Of a DNA stretch of 64,000 nt, positions 19,019 to 29,413 are shown in pieces. The position numbers and the translations under genes were made by a program. Below the pieces are notes generated by a model that was not told the DNA's origin, did no database searches, and saw only the letters and a program-made list of their open reading frames with translations. How positions within the stretch are numbered: the first letter of the stretch is position 1; every line of letters begins with the position of its first letter. Source of the DNA: Bacteroides sp. CAG:443 (GTDB lineage: Bacteria > Bacteroidota > Bacteroidia > Bacteroidales > Bacteroidaceae); assembly GCA_000432735.1 (NCBI GenBank), contig FR887812.1, positions 16,348 to 80,347 of the forward strand. Reading direction: 5' to 3'.

Positions 19019-19336
19019 TTATCCTTTCAGATCGGTAATATCGTCGGTCAAGATTTGTTTGATATTGCGGTACACATTAATAATAATGGCAATGGCAACA
19101 GCGGTTTCTGCGGCTGCGATAGCGATACCAAACAGACTGAAGAAATGACCTTCCAGATGATCCGGAAAAAGGTAACGATTGAATACTGCAAAGTTGATGT
19201 TTGTTGCGTTCAGCATAAGCTCTACCGAGATGAGCAGGGCAAGCAGGTTTTTACGGGTAAAGAATCCATAAATTCCGCAGAACATCATAATGGTACTGAT
19301 GACCAGATAATGTATTACGTGTATTTCTATTTCCAT
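19019..19336 (-). CDS. nuoK: NADH-quinone oxidoreductase subunit K
   Basis: 105 aa, three transmembrane helices, part of the membrane channel that relays coupling from the quinone site. Shows the conserved acidic residue in LLISVELMLNATNINFAVF (helix 2) and a second in AAETAVAIAI (helix 3). Normal length; 12 nt after nuoJ. Confidence 0.95.
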   Translation of the reverse strand: MEIEIHVIHYLVISTIMMFCGIYGFFTRKNLLALLISVELMLNATNINFAVFNRYLFPDHLEGHFFSLFGIAIAAAETAVAIAIIINVYRNIKQILTDDITDLKG

Positions 19337-19348
19337 AATCGTAATTTT

Positions 19349-19864
19349 TTATTTTTCCTTTCTTGCTATCAGAATACCACCGATCATGCATGCCAGCAAC
19401 AAGATGCTGACTACTTCGAACGGCAGAACAAACTGGTATTTTCCGGTACCGATCAGTGCCAGACCGATTTCGCGAGCCGGTAATTCCACGCCTTGCGGAA
19501 TCATGTTAAGCGCAAATCCGTTGGTGAAGACCAGGAACAATACCAATGCAGCTCCAATGACTGTCGTAAGCAGTACGCTGACAAGTTTGGCACGGTTCAT
19601 CCGGTATTTCATGTCTTTGTCCGACTGGGTCAGCAGGATGGAGAATACATATAATACAACGATACCTCCAGCGTATACCATTAACTGTACAGCACCCAGG
19701 AAGGTATATCCCAATACGCCATAAATAGCTCCGGTGCCGAACAGCACGAAAAGCAGATAAGTGGCGGCACGTAAGATTTTTCCAGTTGTTACTGCCAGTA
19801 CGGAAAATACTGCAATAGCTGCTGCAACAACATAGAATACGATTTCTTGAAGTGTTAATTCCAT
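19349..19864 (-). CDS. nuoJ: NADH-quinone oxidoreductase subunit J
   Basis: 171 aa, five predicted transmembrane helices, with the conserved tyrosine/glycine helix GAVQLMVYAGGIVVLYVF that forms the pi-bulge of helix 3. Normal length for NuoJ; 12 nt after nuoI. Confidence 0.95.
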   Translation of the reverse strand: MELTLQEIVFYVVAAAIAVFSVLAVTTGKILRAATYLLFVLFGTGAIYGVLGYTFLGAVQLMVYAGGIVVLYVFSILLTQSDKDMKYRMNRAKLVSVLLTTVIGAALVLFLVFTNGFALNMIPQGVELPAREIGLALIGTGKYQFVLPFEVVSILLLACMIGGILIARKEK

Positions 19865-19876
19865 ATTCTCTCCTTT

Positions 19877-20344
19877 TTATTTAGCAAGTGTTGAACCTTC
19901 GTGGTTTAGTGTCAGCAGGAGCTTATCTTTTTCGAAGACTGCATTTTCAAAATCGTTGGTGAACTTGATAGCTCCATGAGGGCATGCGTTGACGCATAAC
20001 TCACAGAACATGCATGAGCCCAGATTGTATTGGTATTTCACTAAAACCTTTTTCTTTTTACCATCTTCATCTTCGCGCATTTCAGAAATAACCTTGATGG
20101 TGCCGTTAGGGCAGGACATCTGGCACAAGCCGCAGGCTATGCAGTGATGATGGTTCTCACTGTCGTGTATCATAACAAGCTTTGCGCGGTGACGTTCGGG
20201 GATATGCAGCGTAGTATGACGGTTTTCCGGATACTGTTCGGTTACTTTGGGCTGCCAGAATACTTTCATGGACGTGCGCATACCGATCAGCAGGCTCTTT
20301 ACTCCTGAAGCAAATCCTTTTATATATTCACTAAAACTTTCCAT
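19877..20344 (-). CDS. nuoI: NADH-quinone oxidoreductase subunit I (two 4Fe-4S clusters)
   Basis: 155 aa ferredoxin-like subunit carrying clusters N6a and N6b. Two complete CxxCxxCxxxCP motifs are visible: CIACGLCQMSCP and CMFCELCVNACP. In ordinary complex I it passes electrons from NuoG to NuoB; here no nuoG is present in the operon, so its electron donor must differ. Between nuoH and nuoJ. Confidence 0.95.
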   Translation of the reverse strand: MESFSEYIKGFASGVKSLLIGMRTSMKVFWQPKVTEQYPENRHTTLHIPERHRAKLVMIHDSENHHHCIACGLCQMSCPNGTIKVISEMREDEDGKKKKVLVKYQYNLGSCMFCELCVNACPHGAIKFTNDFENAVFEKDKLLLTLNHEGSTLAK

Positions 20345-20382
20345 AATGTTTTGTTGATAGCAATTCCTATCTTATCGGTTGA

Positions 20383-21474
20383 TTAAAATGTTAATCCAAA
20401 AACTTTACATAAGGCCATAACCAGCAGTACAACCAGTGAAAGCGGCATCAGGTATTTCCATTCCAGTGTAAGTACCTGGTCGATACGCAGACGAGGGAAT
20501 GTCCAGCGGATCCACATCAGCAGGAAAACAATGAAGAAAGTTTTTCCTACGAACCAGATTACCCCCGGAATATAATCCATGACAGCGTTGAATCCATCCA
20601 GTCCGGCGATATGCAATGGCATCCAGCCTCCCAGGAAGAGGGTAGTGGCGATACCGGCAGTAATGAATAAGTTCAAGTATTCGGCCAGGTAGAAGAATCC
20701 GAAGTGCATACCGGAATATTCGGTATGATAACCTGCGGTAAGTTCTTGTTCAGCTTCTGCAAGGTCGAACGGACCACGGTTGGCTTCTGCGTTACCGGCA
20801 ATCAGATAAATAATGAATGCTGCGATAGCCGGAATGTGTCCCTTGAAGATATTCCATCCGTCAGCTTGTCCGCTTACGATTTGCTGGATATCCATGGTAC
20901 CGCTCAGCATGACCATTGTCAGTACTGTCAGTCCGATAGAAAGTTCATAACTGATAATCATGGCACCGCTTCGTACGGCTCCGATGATGGTATATTTGCT
21001 GTTACTACTCCATCCGGCGAGCAGGATACCCAAAACACCGATAGATGAGGCAGCAAGTACAAAGAAGATACCGATGTTCATGTGAAGAATTTCTCCTCCC
21101 TTATTCCATGGCAGGCATGAGAAGGTAAGGATGGAAGCCAGTATAACCAAGAAGGGGGCAAGGTTATAAAGGAAGTGATCGGAGTTCTTCAGTTCGATGA
21201 TTTCCTTTGTCAGGATTTTGATAACGTCGGCTGGTACCTGTAGCAAGCCTCCTTTACCTCCTACACGGTTCGGACCGATACGGCACTGGAAAGCTGCGCA
21301 GACTTTACGCTCCATATAAATTAATATGATGGCAAGTACGGCATACAGCAACAAGATTACTACGCCTACTACCAGTCCTTCCAGAAAGATAGCCAGCCCT
21401 TCCGGCATTACACTGCACAGGGCAGAGTGGATTGCCAGGAAAAGCGGTTCAAGATTATAATAATCTAAAAACAT
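20383..21474 (-). CDS. nuoH: NADH-quinone oxidoreductase subunit H
   Basis: 363 aa, eight or more transmembrane helices; links the quinone pocket to the membrane arm. Conserved loop motifs: [32 protein letters not shown] is split around the first loop (RIGPNRVG), and [24 protein letters not shown] contains the acidic quinone-tunnel residues. Complete and of normal length. Confidence 0.96.
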   Translation of the reverse strand: MFLDYYNLEPLFLAIHSALCSVMPEGLAIFLEGLVVGVVILLLYAVLAIILIYMERKVCAAFQCRIGPNRVGGKGGLLQVPADVIKILTKEIIELKNSDHFLYNLAPFLVILASILTFSCLPWNKGGEILHMNIGIFFVLAASSIGVLGILLAGWSSNSKYTIIGAVRSGAMIISYELSIGLTVLTMVMLSGTMDIQQIVSGQADGWNIFKGHIPAIAAFIIYLIAGNAEANRGPFDLAEAEQELTAGYHTEYSGMHFGFFYLAEYLNLFITAGIATTLFLGGWMPLHIAGLDGFNAVMDYIPGVIWFVGKTFFIVFLLMWIRWTFPRLRIDQVLTLEWKYLMPLSLVVLLVMALCKVFGLTF

Positions 21475-21510
21475 ATACTTTAAATTAGAAATGATAAATT
21501 AAGAAAGCTG

Positions 21511-23133
21511 TTATCTGTCTATATCCGGAATTACATAGTCCATTGAACCTCCGATTGCAATCAGGTCGGCAATCTTGTTGCCTTTGCAGACTGTATCGAG
21601 GGCATGTACCAATGGAAGTCCGGTAGAACGGTAATGCAGACGGTACGGTGTTTTGTCACCATGGCTTTCCAGCATTACGCCAAATTCTCCACGGCTGCTT
21701 TCTACTGCTGCCGAATAGTTGCCTTCCGGTAATTTGATGATTGGTTTGGTCTTGACACGATATTCTCCTTCCGGAATATTATCAATCAGCTGTTCGATGA
21801 TATGACAGGATTCCATGATCTCATCCATACGCACCATGTAGCGTGCAAATGAATCACCTTCCGTATAAGTGATTTCCTTGAAATCGACTTTGCCGTACAT
21901 GGCGTAAGGATGATGCTTACGTACATCATTTGCCCAGCCTGAAGCACGTCCGGAACCTCCTGTTACTCCCAGTGAGATAGCGTCTTCACGGCTCAGCACT
22001 CCGATTCCTTTCAGACGGGTAGTGGCAATCACGTTTCCGGTAAAGATATCGTGATAGTCTTTGATGACACTGCGCAGGTGCTTGATAAATTCTTTTACCT
22101 TGCGCTGGAAGTCTGGATGCAGATCGGCTTGTACACCCCCAATCATGTTATAGTTCTGTATCAAGCGTCCGCCGGTTGTCTCTTCGAAGATGTCGAGAAT
22201 CATTTCACGCTCGCGGAAGCCGTAGAAGAACGGAGTCAGACCTCCCATATCCATTACCAGACAAGAATAGAACAGCAAGTGAGAGTCAATACGCTGGAGT
22301 TCATCCATGATGGTACGGATGTACTGTGCGCGTTCGGATATCTCGATACCCGCTGCCTTTTCAATACACATACACAATGCATGACGGTTCTGGTGTGCAC
22401 TCAGATAGTCCAGACGGTCGGTCAGTGCAAGTGTTTGCGGATAAGTCAGACTTTCATTCATCTTCTCGATACCACGGTGGATATAACCACAGATAGGATC
22501 GACTTTGCTGATGGTTTCACCTTCGAGTGAGGTACGCAAACGAAGAACACCGTGAGTTGACGGGTGCTGCGGGCCGATGTTGACAACGAAGTCCTGCTGT
22601 CCGAAAACGATATTTTTCTTATCGGCGATGGTTCCGTCCGGATTGAGGTAATATTCATCGGTAATATCGGCATTTTCTTCGTTCTCCATATTCAATGGAT
22701 TGGAATCCATGTCGTAATCTTTACGCAGCGGATAGCCTTTCCAGTCTTCACGCAAGAACAGGCGTCGCATATCCGGGTTGTTCAGGAAGCGGATGCCGAA
22801 GAAATCGAATACCTCGCGTTCCTTGATTTCCGCTGTTTTCCACAAGTCGCAAACCGAAGGCAGATAAGGGTGTTCGCGGTCGGTTGTCGATGTCTTGAGT
22901 ACGATGCGGCTGTAAGTCTTGCTGGATTCCAGATAATAAAGTGCTCCCAGACCGCCTTCCTGCCAGTCCATTCCTACCACATCCCGCAGGAAGTCCATCG
23001 GCTCGTCCTTGTCATTTCTCAAGGCTTCGGCTACTTGATGGAATGATTCTGCCGGAATCGTTACCACCTGGTCACCTTGTTCGGCGACTGTGATACCTGG
23101 CACTAATCGGGAAATTTTTTCTATTATATTCAT
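21511..23133 (-). CDS. nuoCD: Fused NADH-quinone oxidoreductase subunits C and D
   Basis: 540 aa. Residues about 1-150 are NuoC (WKTAEIKEREVFDFFGIRF), and about 170-540 are NuoD, the 49-kDa quinone-pocket subunit (NIGPQHPSTHGVLRL, GYIHRGIEKMNE, DRLDYLSAHQNRHALCM, SGRASGWANDVRKHHPYAMY). The quinone-site histidine and tyrosine equivalents fall in HPSTHG and DRLDYLS. The C-D fusion is common in this phylum and in enterobacteria. Confidence 0.96.
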   Translation of the reverse strand: MNIIEKISRLVPGITVAEQGDQVVTIPAESFHQVAEALRNDKDEPMDFLRDVVGMDWQEGGLGALYYLESSKTYSRIVLKTSTTDREHPYLPSVCDLWKTAEIKEREVFDFFGIRFLNNPDMRRLFLREDWKGYPLRKDYDMDSNPLNMENEENADITDEYYLNPDGTIADKKNIVFGQQDFVVNIGPQHPSTHGVLRLRTSLEGETISKVDPICGYIHRGIEKMNESLTYPQTLALTDRLDYLSAHQNRHALCMCIEKAAGIEISERAQYIRTIMDELQRIDSHLLFYSCLVMDMGGLTPFFYGFREREMILDIFEETTGGRLIQNYNMIGGVQADLHPDFQRKVKEFIKHLRSVIKDYHDIFTGNVIATTRLKGIGVLSREDAISLGVTGGSGRASGWANDVRKHHPYAMYGKVDFKEITYTEGDSFARYMVRMDEIMESCHIIEQLIDNIPEGEYRVKTKPIIKLPEGNYSAAVESSRGEFGVMLESHGDKTPYRLHYRSTGLPLVHALDTVCKGNKIADLIAIGGSMDYVIPDIDR

Positions 23134-23157
23134 AAATCGCTATTTTCCTGTCGTTTA

Positions 23158-23760
23158 CTATTTTTCACTATCCTCTTGTGGTTCGGGCTTTTTCTCCTGA
23201 CGGTTGACGCCTCCGAGGAACTTTTCCACTTTAATCTTACGCTGGAGCTGCATCATGCCGTAGTAAAAGGCTTCCGGACGTGGAGGGCATCCCGGGATAT
23301 ATACATCGACCGGAATAATTTTGTCGATACCGTTTACTACGTGGTATGATTTGATGAACGGACCACCTGAAATAGTACATCCACCTACGGCGATGACATA
23401 TTTAGGATCGGCCATCTGGTCATACAGACGTTTCAATACCGGAGCCATTTTATAAGTGATGGTTCCCAATACCATGATCATATCAGCTTGTCGAGGAGAG
23501 TTACGGGTTACTTCGAATCCGAAACGTGCCATATCGTAACGTGCTGCTCCCAATGCCATAAATTCGATGGCGCAGCAGCTGGTTCCGAAGGTAAGCGACC
23601 AGAGTGAATTACTTCTTCCCCATTCGATAAGTTCATCAATTGTTCCGATGATGACTCCTGCACCGTCGCGGTTCAGTTCGTCTACCATGCGTTGCAAGTA
23701 GTCGTTGTTCTTGAACTCATCGTATTTCATCGAGCGGATTTGAGGTTTCTTTATTTCCAT
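23158..23760 (-). CDS. nuoB: NADH-quinone oxidoreductase subunit B (cluster N2)
   Basis: 200 aa from the ATG at 23760 ([16 protein letters not shown]); a longer frame into nuoA is not credible. Holds the terminal cluster N2 that reduces quinone. Ligands: the tandem cysteines in [12 protein letters not shown], then [12 protein letters not shown] and [12 protein letters not shown]. It overlaps the end of nuoA by 10 nt. Confidence 0.96.
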   Translation of the reverse strand: MEIKKPQIRSMKYDEFKNNDYLQRMVDELNRDGAGVIIGTIDELIEWGRSNSLWSLTFGTSCCAIEFMALGAARYDMARFGFEVTRNSPRQADMIMVLGTITYKMAPVLKRLYDQMADPKYVIAVGGCTISGGPFIKSYHVVNGIDKIIPVDVYIPGCPPRPEAFYYGMMQLQRKIKVEKFLGGVNRQEKKPEPQEDSEK

Positions 23761-24101
23761 TCCAGCGCTCCTTTCCGCCAAGCATAAGCCAGGCCTAATA
23801 TTAATACTAATAAGAAAAATGCCACACACACCAGTGCATAGGTTCCGACTTCGTTGACTACTACTGCCCACGGAAACAAGAATACCGTTTCAATATCGAA
23901 CATCAGGAACAAGATGGCAAACAGGTAATATCCTACCTTGAATTGTACCCATGATTGTCCTCGTGTCGGTATACCACATTCGTAAGGTTCTCCTTTCTGT
24001 GGATTGAACGACCGCGGTGCAATAAGCTTTGCGATTGTCATAGCGGCTACCACCAGAGCTATGGCCGTCAGAATGACGACAATTAAAAATGTGAAAAACA
24101 T
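23751..24101 (-). CDS. nuoA: NADH-quinone oxidoreductase subunit A
   Basis: 116 aa from the ATG at 24101 ([15 protein letters not shown]); the longer frame to 24164 covers the leader hairpin and lacks a start context. Three transmembrane helices with the conserved loop [27 protein letters not shown] and [12 protein letters not shown] after it. First gene of the operon A-B-CD-H-I-J-K-L-M-N. I see no clear TAnnTTTG box in the 107 nt upstream, so transcription may enter from the small gene before it. Confidence 0.95.
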   Translation of the reverse strand: MFFTFLIVVILTAIALVVAAMTIAKLIAPRSFNPQKGEPYECGIPTRGQSWVQFKVGYYLFAILFLMFDIETVFLFPWAVVVNEVGTYALVCVAFFLLVLILGLAYAWRKGALEWK

Positions 24102-24140
24102 AAATAAAACTTTATATTGATAAATCGTACATATAACTTT

Positions 24141-24221
24141 ATATGGTAAAACGCTCTTTACCATATAAATAGAAATGAATATTGAATCTCTCTATCGTTA
24201 TAGAGAAACTAAATCAATATT
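24141..24221. promoter_or_regulatory. Two hairpins in the nuoA leader
   Basis: Perfect hairpin atatggtaaa (24141-24150) / tttaccatat (24157-24166) with a 6-nt loop, and a second, bipartite one: aatattga...tctctat / atagaga...tcaatatt spanning 24178-24221. They lie between the small upstream gene and nuoA. Neither has a T run on the minus strand, so processing or regulation is as likely as termination. Confidence 0.5.
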
Positions 24222-24607
24222 TTTTCCAGTGTATAGATATAATAGGAGATTCTGTTATAGAGAGGTGGGTGATTGAAGCATGCGAAACGCTGTTGCTTGT
24301 CTGTTCCGCGTTCTGCTTGGCAGATGAGGCTTACGGCATTTCGTAGTGCTGACTTAAAATCATACGTATTAATCGTATGAGTAATTATTGTTTTGTTAGG
24401 TATATCGGTGTTGTTTTGTGTTGACAAATACTGAAGCGTTCTCTCTGCCTCCTGCTGAGGCTCTTGAAGTTCACTGTAAGTGGAAGTGTAAGAAAAAAGA
24501 GATGAATTGTCGGAAGTTGGTGATGGGGCATAAACAAGATTCCCTATAATCGTTATTATAAGGAACGAAAAGAAAAATGCAATTATTCTTATTTGTTCAC
24601 CCATCAT
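24209..24607 (-). CDS. Small membrane-anchored or secreted protein of unknown function
   Basis: 132 aa from the ATG ATG pair at 24607; longer frames upstream run across the promoter TATCTTTG at 24637-24630. The N-terminus has one hydrophobic helix (about residues 7-28, IRIIAFFFSFLIITIIGNLV), the rest is polar and rich in Thr, Ser, Asn and Gln, with two cysteines (SLICQAERG and RFACFNHPP). No family recognised. It lies directly upstream of nuoA on the same strand, so it could be in the same transcript, but the link to complex I is only positional. Confidence 0.6.
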   Translation of the reverse strand: MMGEQIRIIAFFFSFLIITIIGNLVYAPSPTSDNSSLFSYTSTYSELQEPQQEAERTLQYLSTQNNTDIPNKTIITHTINTYDFKSALRNAVSLICQAERGTDKQQRFACFNHPPLYNRISYYIYTLEKILI

Positions 24608-24629
24608 TATACCTATCTGAAAACGGCAG

Positions 24630-24637
24630 CAAAGATA
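24630..24637 (-). promoter_or_regulatory. Minus-strand -7 box TATCTTTG
   Basis: Matches TAnnTTTG, 23 nt before the ATG of the 132-aa gene. No good TTTG at the usual distance. Possibly also the nearest promoter to the nuo operon. Confidence 0.45.
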
Positions 24638-24950
24638 CATATTTATTTTTAGTCTTTTTAGGAAGATTGTATAAAAAAACAAAATCTTAGTGGGTAGATT
24701 TGAGGTAAATCAAGTCTTTTTATAAGAATTGGAAAAGTTGGAAGATTGCAGAAAATGCAGATTCGCTTTCAAGAATTTTGTCTTGCTTTTTCTATGTTTA
24801 TTGACGTATATTTACACAAGCATGGTATCATGGACTTGGCTTATCTGACTCCTGAATGAAGTTTTGTGATGGCTATTGGGATGATGGTATATTGTGTTCT
24901 ATCGGAGAATTCACAAAGGAAAGGTGTATGTCAAATGCTTGGAAGATGAA

Positions 24951-25005
24951 AAAAGAGGAGTCATATTCTCTTTTTCATATTGATGTTGAATATGAGTCCT
25001 CTTTT
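24951..25005 (-). terminator. Terminator after trkA
   Basis: Stem aaaagaggagtcatattc (24951-24968) / gaatatgagtcctctttt (24988-25005) with one mismatch; on the minus strand it is followed by a run of six T. It lies about 85 nt past the trkA stop. Apart from it, 24683-25089 shows no gene. Confidence 0.8.
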
Positions 25006-25089
25006 GAGCAGATAAACTCCTACTAAATTATGGAGTCGATTCGGAGATTGCTACATAAAAATTGGTCATGTATGTAGGAAATTCTGGTG

Positions 25090-26430
25090 TCAGTTAAAGA
25101 ATTTTTCCAGTTTCTTTATCATCATACCCAGACAGAATACCACGACATGATCGTTTTCTACGATTGTAGTGTTACCGGTAACCAGTATACCTTCTCCGTT
25201 TCTGATAAGTCCTCCGATGGTTGCTCCTTTGGGTAGCCCCACATCTTTCACCTGAGAACGTGTGATGCGTGAGCCTGCCTTAACTGTAAACTCTGCAACG
25301 TCGGCATTGGCGAAGGTCAGACACTTTACATTCGAAACGTCGGCATCCAGCATCATCTGATAAATGTGACTGGCTGCAATAAATTTCTTGTTGATAACCG
25401 TACCGATATCCAGACTCTCTGCCATACTGATATAGTCTATATTCTCTACTTCGGCTACAGTCTTGGTAATTCCCAGTCGTTTGGCTGCCAGACAGGCAAG
25501 GATATTGGTTTCCGAATTTCCCGTCAGTGCGACGAAGGCTTCCGTGTTTTTGATACCTTCTTCCAGCAGCAGTTCCATATCCCTGCCATCACCGTTGATG
25601 ATCATAACCTTGTCATCTACCAGTTCCGTCAGGCGGTTGCAGCGATTGAAATCACTTTCGATGATTTTGGTCCGCATGTATTCCGGCATATACTGTACGG
25701 TACGCACGGCAATCCGGCTGCCTCCCATGATCATAACGTTACGGATATCGGCTTCATTCTCTTTGCCGGCTATCTTCCGGATGTAAGGAATGTATTTCTT
25801 TGTAGTGGTGAAATACACGATATCGTTTAGTAGAATCGCATCGTCACCTCGTGGAATAATGGTTTCGTTTCCTCGTTTGATGGCAACGATGTGGAAAGGA
25901 ATATTTCTTCCTCCCAGCTCGTGTAATGGAACATTCAATATTTCTGCCGTTTCTCTCATTTTCGTTCCCAGCAGAACGAGTGCGCCTCCGGCAAATTCCC
26001 ACCATTGACGAATCCAGCTCATCTTGACGGCATCCACAATCTCTTTGGCTGCCAGCATCTCAGGATAGATGAGTGAATCGACTCCCAGTTTGGCGAAGAA
26101 TTCTTTATGTTTGGGCAACAAGTACTCGTAATTGTTGATTCGTGCCACTGTCTTTTTGGCACCCAGGCTGGTCGCAAGCATGCACGCCGTCATATTCCGG
26201 CTTTCATCGGGGGTGACAGCAATAAACAAGTCGGCTCCTGCCACTCCGGCTTCCTTCAATCCCGAAATAGAGGTCGGGGAAATGTTCACGGTAAGCAGGT
26301 CGAAATTATTTCCCAACCTGCCCAGTCTTTCCTCATCGTCATCCATAAGGATAATATCTTGTTTCTCACCCGATAAGAGTTTGGCCAGGTGTGTCCCTAC
26401 AGCACCTGCACCGGCAATGATAATCTTCAT
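25090..26430 (-). CDS. trkA: Trk potassium uptake regulatory protein TrkA
   Basis: 446 aa, peripheral nucleotide-binding gate of the TrkH potassium channel. Two copies of the RCK unit: Rossmann motif [17 protein letters not shown] at the N-terminus and [15 protein letters not shown] near residue 232, each followed by a TrkA_C domain ([15 protein letters not shown]... and [17 protein letters not shown]...). The start overlaps the dxs stop by 4 nt. A strong terminator follows and no trkH gene is downstream, so its channel partner must be encoded elsewhere. Confidence 0.93.
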   Translation of the reverse strand: MKIIIAGAGAVGTHLAKLLSGEKQDIILMDDDEERLGRLGNNFDLLTVNISPTSISGLKEAGVAGADLFIAVTPDESRNMTACMLATSLGAKKTVARINNYEYLLPKHKEFFAKLGVDSLIYPEMLAAKEIVDAVKMSWIRQWWEFAGGALVLLGTKMRETAEILNVPLHELGGRNIPFHIVAIKRGNETIIPRGDDAILLNDIVYFTTTKKYIPYIRKIAGKENEADIRNVMIMGGSRIAVRTVQYMPEYMRTKIIESDFNRCNRLTELVDDKVMIINGDGRDMELLLEEGIKNTEAFVALTGNSETNILACLAAKRLGITKTVAEVENIDYISMAESLDIGTVINKKFIAASHIYQMMLDADVSNVKCLTFANADVAEFTVKAGSRITRSQVKDVGLPKGATIGGLIRNGEGILVTGNTTIVENDHVVVFCLGMMIKKLEKFFN

Positions 26431-28334
26431 GAGTTCAGAATATGGATTAATGTATTATAGATTCCCGTTTGGTCTATGCCGCAAATGGCGTGTAGGGCAC
26501 CGACCGGACCATGTTGGATAAAATGGTCGGGGATACCCAGTCGTTTGACCATCGGGGTATAATTGTTGTCTGACATAAACTCCAGAATGGCACTGCCCAT
26601 TCCGCCTTTTAGCACTCCGTCTTCTACAGTCACGATACGGGAAAATTTCTTTCCGATTTCATGTAGCAAGTCTTCATCCAGTGGTTTCAGGAAGCGCAGG
26701 TCGTAATGTGCTATACTGCATTTCTGTGTATTTTCGGCTTCGGCAATGACTTTTGCCGCTGTATTTCCGATAGGTCCTATCGTAATGACGGCCAGATCGG
26801 AACCATCTTTGAGTTTACGGCCTTTGCCAACCTCGACAGCTTCCAGTGGACATTCCCAGTCGGTCAGTACCCCCCGTCCGCGTGGATAGCGGATAACGAA
26901 CGGTCCCTGGTCGGGGAGTTGGGCTGTATACATCAGCCGGCGCAGTTCTTGTTCATCGTACGGTGAGGCAATAGTCAGGTTCGGTATCGGCCGTAAGTAA
27001 GCCATATCGAATACCCCATGGTGAGTCGGTCCGTCTTCACCTACCAAGCCTGCACGATCCAGACACAGCACGACGTTGAGCTTTTGTATAGCGATGTCGT
27101 GTATGATGTTATCGTATGCCCGTTGCATGAACGAAGAATAAATGTTACAGAAAGGTAGCAAACCTTCTTTTGCCATACCTCCCGAGAAGGTTACGGCATG
27201 TCCTTCAGCAATACCCACGTCGAATGCACGGTCGGGCATTGCTTTCATCAAGATGTTCATGGAGCATCCTGTCGGCATGGCGGGAGTTACCCCGATGATT
27301 TTGTCATTCTGCTTAGCCAGCTCCAGCAACGTCTTGCCAAATACATCCTGAAACAAAGGAGGCATACCACTGGTATCGTTTACAATTCGTTCTCCCGTTT
27401 CCTTGTCGAATATACCCGGAGCATGCCAGATTGTAGCAGCTTCCTCGGCTGGTTTGAACCCTTTGCCTTTGACCGTATGAATATGAAGAAGTTTCGGACC
27501 TTTCATATCCTTGATTTCCTTCAGAACCTTGGTCAGTGACAACACATCGTGTCCGTCTACTGGTCCGAAGTAACGGATATTCATACCTTCGAAAATATTC
27601 TGTTGCTGGGCGAGCATTGACTTCAGGCTGTTATTAAACCGGATCAGGCTTTTCCGGCGTTCTTCATTCAAGACTCCCCACTGATGCAGCTTTCTGGAAA
27701 TCTTGTACCGCAGCCGGTTATAACCTTCCGATGTTTGCAGATGCAGCAAGTACTGTTTCATGCCTCCTACACTACGATCGATTGCCATATTGTTATCGTT
27801 CAGGATAATCAACAGATTATTCGGGGTGGAAGAGGCGTTGTTCAGTCCTTCGAAAGCTAGTCCTCCACTCATGGAACCATCTCCAATGACGGCTACGACA
27901 TGACGGTCTTCTTCTCCTTTCCGTGCGGCTGCTACAGCCATTCCCAAAGCTACAGAAATAGAATTTGACGCATGTCCGCAGGTAAATGTATCGTATTCAC
28001 TTTCGGCCGGTGAAGGAAAAGGACATAAACCGTTCAGTTTCCGGTTGGTACAAAAGCGGTCACGGCGTCCGGTCAGTATCTTGTGTCCGTACGCCTGATG
28101 CCCTACGTCCCATACAATGCGGTCGTAAGGCGTATTAAATATATAATGAAGAGCAACAGTAAGCTCGATAACTCCCAAACTTGAGCCGAAATGTCCGGGA
28201 TTGCGTGAAAGTTCATCTATGATTTTATCCCTGAGCTCCCGGCAGACCTCAGGTAAAGACTCGACAGGAAGTTGACGCAAATCCTTCGGGCTATCTATTT
28301 TGTTCAACAATTCGTAAGAAATGGGTTGTTCCAT
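26427..28334 (-). CDS. dxs: 1-deoxy-D-xylulose-5-phosphate synthase
   Basis: 635 aa from the ATG at 28334 ([20 protein letters not shown]); the longer frame to 28403 crosses the promoter. Thiamine diphosphate transketolase-like enzyme that joins pyruvate and glyceraldehyde-3-phosphate, first step of the MEP isoprenoid pathway. Motifs: [18 protein letters not shown], the thiamine-diphosphate stretch [31 protein letters not shown] with the catalytic glutamate, and [15 protein letters not shown]. Co-transcribed with trkA. Confidence 0.96.
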   Translation of the reverse strand: MEQPISYELLNKIDSPKDLRQLPVESLPEVCRELRDKIIDELSRNPGHFGSSLGVIELTVALHYIFNTPYDRIVWDVGHQAYGHKILTGRRDRFCTNRKLNGLCPFPSPAESEYDTFTCGHASNSISVALGMAVAAARKGEEDRHVVAVIGDGSMSGGLAFEGLNNASSTPNNLLIILNDNNMAIDRSVGGMKQYLLHLQTSEGYNRLRYKISRKLHQWGVLNEERRKSLIRFNNSLKSMLAQQQNIFEGMNIRYFGPVDGHDVLSLTKVLKEIKDMKGPKLLHIHTVKGKGFKPAEEAATIWHAPGIFDKETGERIVNDTSGMPPLFQDVFGKTLLELAKQNDKIIGVTPAMPTGCSMNILMKAMPDRAFDVGIAEGHAVTFSGGMAKEGLLPFCNIYSSFMQRAYDNIIHDIAIQKLNVVLCLDRAGLVGEDGPTHHGVFDMAYLRPIPNLTIASPYDEQELRRLMYTAQLPDQGPFVIRYPRGRGVLTDWECPLEAVEVGKGRKLKDGSDLAVITIGPIGNTAAKVIAEAENTQKCSIAHYDLRFLKPLDEDLLHEIGKKFSRIVTVEDGVLKGGMGSAILEFMSDNNYTPMVKRLGIPDHFIQHGPVGALHAICGIDQTGIYNTLIHILNS

Positions 28335-28360
28335 CCGATCTTTATTCAATATTAATTTCA

Positions 28361-28398
28361 CAAAAATACGATAAATATGTGTATTGTGTTTACATTTG
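28361..28398. promoter_or_regulatory. Divergent -7 boxes for dxs and the GSCFA gene
   Basis: TATTTTTG on the minus strand (28368-28361) lies 27 nt before the dxs ATG; TACATTTG on the plus strand (28391-28398) lies 28 nt before the chosen ATG of the GSCFA gene. Both match TAnnTTTG; the upstream boxes are weak. Confidence 0.55.
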
Positions 28399-28426
28399 CA
28401 CAAAAAATAATGAACAGTGTATGCCT

Positions 28427-29413
28427 ATGGAGTTTAGAACGAAAGTAGAATTGCCTGTTGGACAAGGAGAAATTCGTCATTCGGATCCGATATTGTTGTG
28501 GGGATCTTGCTTTGCCGAGAATATAGGAAAGCTATTGATGGATAATAAGTTCCACTGTGATGTGAATCCTTTTGGCATTCTGTATAATCCACTTTCAATC
28601 GCAAAATCTGTGTCTTTATTGCTCGACAATAAGGTGTATAGTGCAGCCGATTTACGTTTTGACAAAGGAATATGGTATAGCCTGATGCATCATAGTTCGT
28701 TTTCCTCGGCTGACCAGTCGGAGTGTCTGGAAAAGATTAATTTCCGTATGGCAAAGGGGAGAGAAATGCTGGGCAAGGCAAAATGGATGATATTTACATG
28801 GGGAACAGCACGCGTGTACGAATGGAAGGAGAATGGAGAGATTGTAGGCAATTGTCATAAATTGCCCGACCGACTGTTTACACGCCGGTTACTGGAGGTG
28901 GAAGAGATTGTATCGGCTTTTGCCTCCCTGCTTGAACGCATCCGTCAGGTGAATCCGGAGGTACAGTTCCTGTTTACCGTGAGTCCGATACGGCATGCCA
29001 AGGACGGTATGCACGGCAACCAGCTGAATAAAGCCGTGCTGCTGCTGGCCATCGAAAGATTATGTCAGCTATTTTCGTCATGCCATTATTTCCCTTCGTA
29101 CGAGATTATGCTGGATGAATTGCGCGATTACCGTTTCTATGCCGACGATATGCTTCATCCCACTCCGCTTGCCGTCAGTTATATTTGGGAATGCTTTTGT
29201 GAAAGCTTTTTTACTGCGGATACACTGCGTGTCATGAAAGAGTGGCAGGATATACGGAAAGGCCTCGAGCATCGTCCTTTTGATGCAAAATCGACAGCTT
29301 ATTATACATTTCTAAGTCAAATTATGTTAAAGATAGAAAGGTTAAAAGAAAAATTCCCGTACTTAGACGTACAAAACGAAATAGCATTATGTCAAACTCG
29401 ATTGAAGAAATAA
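28427..29413 (+). CDS. GSCFA domain protein
   Basis: 328 aa from ATG 28427 (MEFRTKVELPVGQG); an ATG two codons upstream (28421) is also possible, while starts further up overlap the promoter. The family signature WGSCFAENIG is at about residues 25-34, and the end of the domain has the DDMLHPTPLA stretch. GSCFA (PF08885) is related to SGNH/GDSL hydrolases: Ser in GSCF and the DxxH of DDMLH would be the catalytic residues. The true substrate is unknown. It overlaps the murF-alr fusion by 25 nt, a pairing that suggests a role in cell-wall or envelope building. Confidence 0.88.
   Translation: MEFRTKVELPVGQGEIRHSDPILLWGSCFAENIGKLLMDNKFHCDVNPFGILYNPLSIAKSVSLLLDNKVYSAADLRFDKGIWYSLMHHSSFSSADQSECLEKINFRMAKGREMLGKAKWMIFTWGTARVYEWKENGEIVGNCHKLPDRLFTRRLLEVEEIVSAFASLLERIRQVNPEVQFLFTVSPIRHAKDGMHGNQLNKAVLLLAIERLCQLFSSCHYFPSYEIMLDELRDYRFYADDMLHPTPLAVSYIWECFCESFFTADTLRVMKEWQDIRKGLEHRPFDAKSTAYYTFLSQIMLKIERLKEKFPYLDVQNEIALCQTRLKK

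Noticed and set aside
23751..24164. Longer N-termini for nuoA, nuoB, nuoM, manA, dxs, rhaT and exuT
   Set aside because: The extensions lack family homology and run into promoters, leaders or neighbouring genes. The internal ATGs that give the known N-termini were chosen.
24683..25089. Hidden trkH or its remnant after trkA
   Set aside because: The 400 nt carry no long frame or membrane-helix-like coding on either strand; only a terminator is visible.
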